From Phycisphaerae bacterium (lineage in GTDB: Bacteria > Planctomycetota > Phycisphaerae > UBA1845 > Fen-1342): a DNA stretch of 43,138 bases. The DNA is taken from NCBI GenBank assembly GCA_022072445.1, contig JAJVHV010000044.1:1-43138 (forward strand), in the 5' to 3' direction. The translations under genes were made by a program, and so were the position numbers. The stretch's first letter is position 1. Each line of letters opens with the position of its first letter. This document shows positions 41,512 to 43,138 of this stretch, in pieces. The notes beneath the pieces were generated by a model. It worked only from the letters and a program-made list of their open reading frames with translations. It was not told where the DNA came from and did not search any database.

Positions 41512-42960
41512 ATGAAACGCGCTCTGTTTCGAGTCGCCACGGCGCTCGCGCTCGCCCCCGTGGCCGCCGCGCTCGCCCAGGACTGGAACAACATCGGCGG
41601 GAACAACGCCCGCAACGGACAGTCTCCCTGGAACGGCCCGACGTCCGCCGCCGACCTCATCTGGAACAACACCGCCGACCCGTCGATTATCGCGTGGGCG
41701 CCGTTCACGCTCGGCGATCGCGTCTTCTCCGTCCGCGAAGCGGGCTTCCCGCAGAATGGCGGAGCCGCCAACGACGCGATCGTCTGCTACGACATCGACA
41801 CCGGAAGCGTCCACTGGCGCAAGACGCTTCCATTTGGCGGCAACACCGCGACCGAGTGGATTGCCTGGATTCTCGGCGTCCGCGACGGCCGCGTGTACGC
41901 CAGCCGCAGCGCCCAGGGTACTCCCGCAATCGTCCGCGCCCTGGACGTCACGACCGGTAACCCGCTCTGGCAGTCGACCGTCGTGACGCAGGCATTCGCC
42001 TACGACGGCGTCGTCTTCGCGCCCGACGGAGACTTGATCATCGGCGACTTCCAGAATCTCTGGCGGCTCGACTCGGTTACCGGCAACCAGGTCTGGCACC
42101 TGAGCCGCAGCTCGTCCGTCAGCGGCAACTCGGGCGGCGCCGCGACCGCGAACGCCGTTTTTATCGAGCAAGTGGCCGGCGGCGGGCAGATCATCACCAA
42201 AGTGGACATCGCGACCGGCACGGCGCTTTACAACAGCCCGGTCATGCCGGGATTCACCGAGCAGAACTCCTGCTTCCTCTCGCCGGACGGCTCCGTCGTC
42301 TATTTCTCGCGGACCCAGAACAACGTCGCCGTCGATTTCCTCTACGCGTTTCAGGACACTGGCGCGGCGCTGGTCGAGCTGTGGCACGTGCCGGTCCGTT
42401 GGACGACGTCGCACTCCGCCGGCATCGGCCTCGACGGCAGCATTTACACGTTCACGCAAGCCGACGAGTTCGTGCGGCTCGACCCCGCGACCGGAGCGAT
42501 CACCGCCAACGCCGGCGCGCTTGCGCCGCTCGGCAGTCCGAACTTGAGCGCGTACACCGCGGTCGACGCCGAGGGCCGCGTTTACGTCTCCAACGGATGG
42601 GCGTCCAACCCGGCCAATAGCGGCCGCGTGTGGGCATTCAACGCCGACCTGAGTGCCAACCTGTTCACGCTGACGCTGAGCCGGCCGAACCAGGGCGGCC
42701 CGGCGATCGGCTTGGACCACACGCTGATCATGTGCGATCTGAACGCGGTCCGCGCCTACCGCGGCGCCCCGCCCTGCCTGCCCTGCGACGCGAACTGCGA
42801 TGGCAGCGTGAATGGCTTCGACGTCGACGACTTTGTGGCGCTGCTCGACGGGTCCGGCACGCCGTGCTCGCCCTGCGCCGGCGACATGGACGCCGACGGC
42901 AGCGTCAATGGATTCGACATCGACGGATTCGTCGACGCGCTGACGGCCGGCGGCTGCTGA
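41512..42960 (+). CDS. secreted PQQ-like beta-propeller protein with dockerin tail
   Basis: The 482-residue product has a signal peptide (MKRALFRVATALALAPVAAA, cleavage near LAQ) and a propeller of PQQ-like repeats (DIDTGSVHWRKTLPFGGNTA, ALDVTTGNPLWQSTVV, RLDSVTGNQVWHLSRSSS, RLDPATGAITANAGALAP). It ends with two dockerin-like loops, CDANCDGSVNGFDVDDFVAL and GDMDADGSVNGFDIDGFVDA. AGGAGG (41500-41505) is six bases before the ATG at 41512 and abuts the earlier ATG at 41506, which decides the start. A surface-bound structural or binding role is likely; catalytic use of quinone is not shown. The remaining 178 bases of the window contain nothing recognisable. Confidence 0.85.
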   Translation: MKRALFRVATALALAPVAAALAQDWNNIGGNNARNGQSPWNGPTSAADLIWNNTADPSIIAWAPFTLGDRVFSVREAGFPQNGGAANDAIVCYDIDTGSVHWRKTLPFGGNTATEWIAWILGVRDGRVYASRSAQGTPAIVRALDVTTGNPLWQSTVVTQAFAYDGVVFAPDGDLIIGDFQNLWRLDSVTGNQVWHLSRSSSVSGNSGGAATANAVFIEQVAGGGQIITKVDIATGTALYNSPVMPGFTEQNSCFLSPDGSVVYFSRTQNNVAVDFLYAFQDTGAALVELWHVPVRWTTSHSAGIGLDGSIYTFTQADEFVRLDPATGAITANAGALAPLGSPNLSAYTAVDAEGRVYVSNGWASNPANSGRVWAFNADLSANLFTLTLSRPNQGGPAIGLDHTLIMCDLNAVRAYRGAPPCLPCDANCDGSVNGFDVDDFVALLDGSGTPCSPCAGDMDADGSVNGFDIDGFVDALTAGGC

Positions 42961-43138
42961 AACGGTCGCAGCCGGCCGCTGCGCCAGGGGCTCTCCCAAT
43001 ATCCCGATCGACCAGCAGTTCCGCATCGGCAGGTGGATCGGCGCCGTAACACGCTTTCGGTGCTGGGGTTTGGGTTCCTTTCTGCTGGCTATGGGCAGAT
43101 TCGCATTCGAAATGGGCTTGATTTTTCTGCGGTCTTCT

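Overview
The window is GC-rich bacterial DNA, most probably from a planctomycete of the Phycisphaerae type. This is inferred from lipoproteins with GGCP lipoboxes, dockerin-like tails of the form GDLNxDGSxNGFDxDxF, PEP-CTERM tails, a PurS-PurS-PurL fusion and a b6-type Rieske/cytochrome b cluster with a giant multihaem cytochrome c. No rRNA, tRNA, CRISPR array or transposase gene was recognised.

Layout. 345-2146: DUF1428 gene, a PadR regulator under a palindromic promoter, and a GyrI-like protein. 2282-6324 (minus): purL and a secreted alpha/beta hydrolase. 6521-7959: an ECF sigma factor and its putative membrane anti-sigma partner. 8169-12278: a dockerin-bearing quinoprotein-dehydrogenase-like protein, a TIM-barrel glycosidase-like protein and a SIR2 deacylase, separated by hairpin repeats. 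12380-18348 (minus): a tetrahaem di-haem-oxidoreductase duplicate, a thrombospondin-type-3 lipoprotein and an RNase Z-like hydrolase. 18406-19643: NrdR boxes, nrdR and an overlapping double ATP-cone gene. 19681-19904 and 23805-24028: two copies of a 224-bp element ending in a terminator. Between them: MarR, universal stress protein and MscS channel.

24246-38157 is a long respiratory cluster: a CRP-type promoter, a HEAT-repeat membrane protein, a ferredoxin-Rieske fusion, b6-type cytochrome b, its C-terminal partner, an octahaem cytochrome c, a cupredoxin and a YdjY-like protein. Between the Rieske and cytochrome b genes sits a 3.4-kb intrusion of four secreted-protein genes made by a tandem duplication with a 2,067-bp period. 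It leaves a chimeric gene in which the first 26 codons of cytochrome b are fused to a PEP-CTERM protein. A perfect parS site (38183-38198) and hairpin repeats follow. The window ends with a quinoprotein/HYR protein and a dockerin-bearing beta-propeller.

The most unusual items are the duplication inside the respiratory operon, the ferredoxin-Rieske fusion, the duplicated RNA-like element, the double ATP-cone partner of NrdR, and the CRP-type and parS sites.
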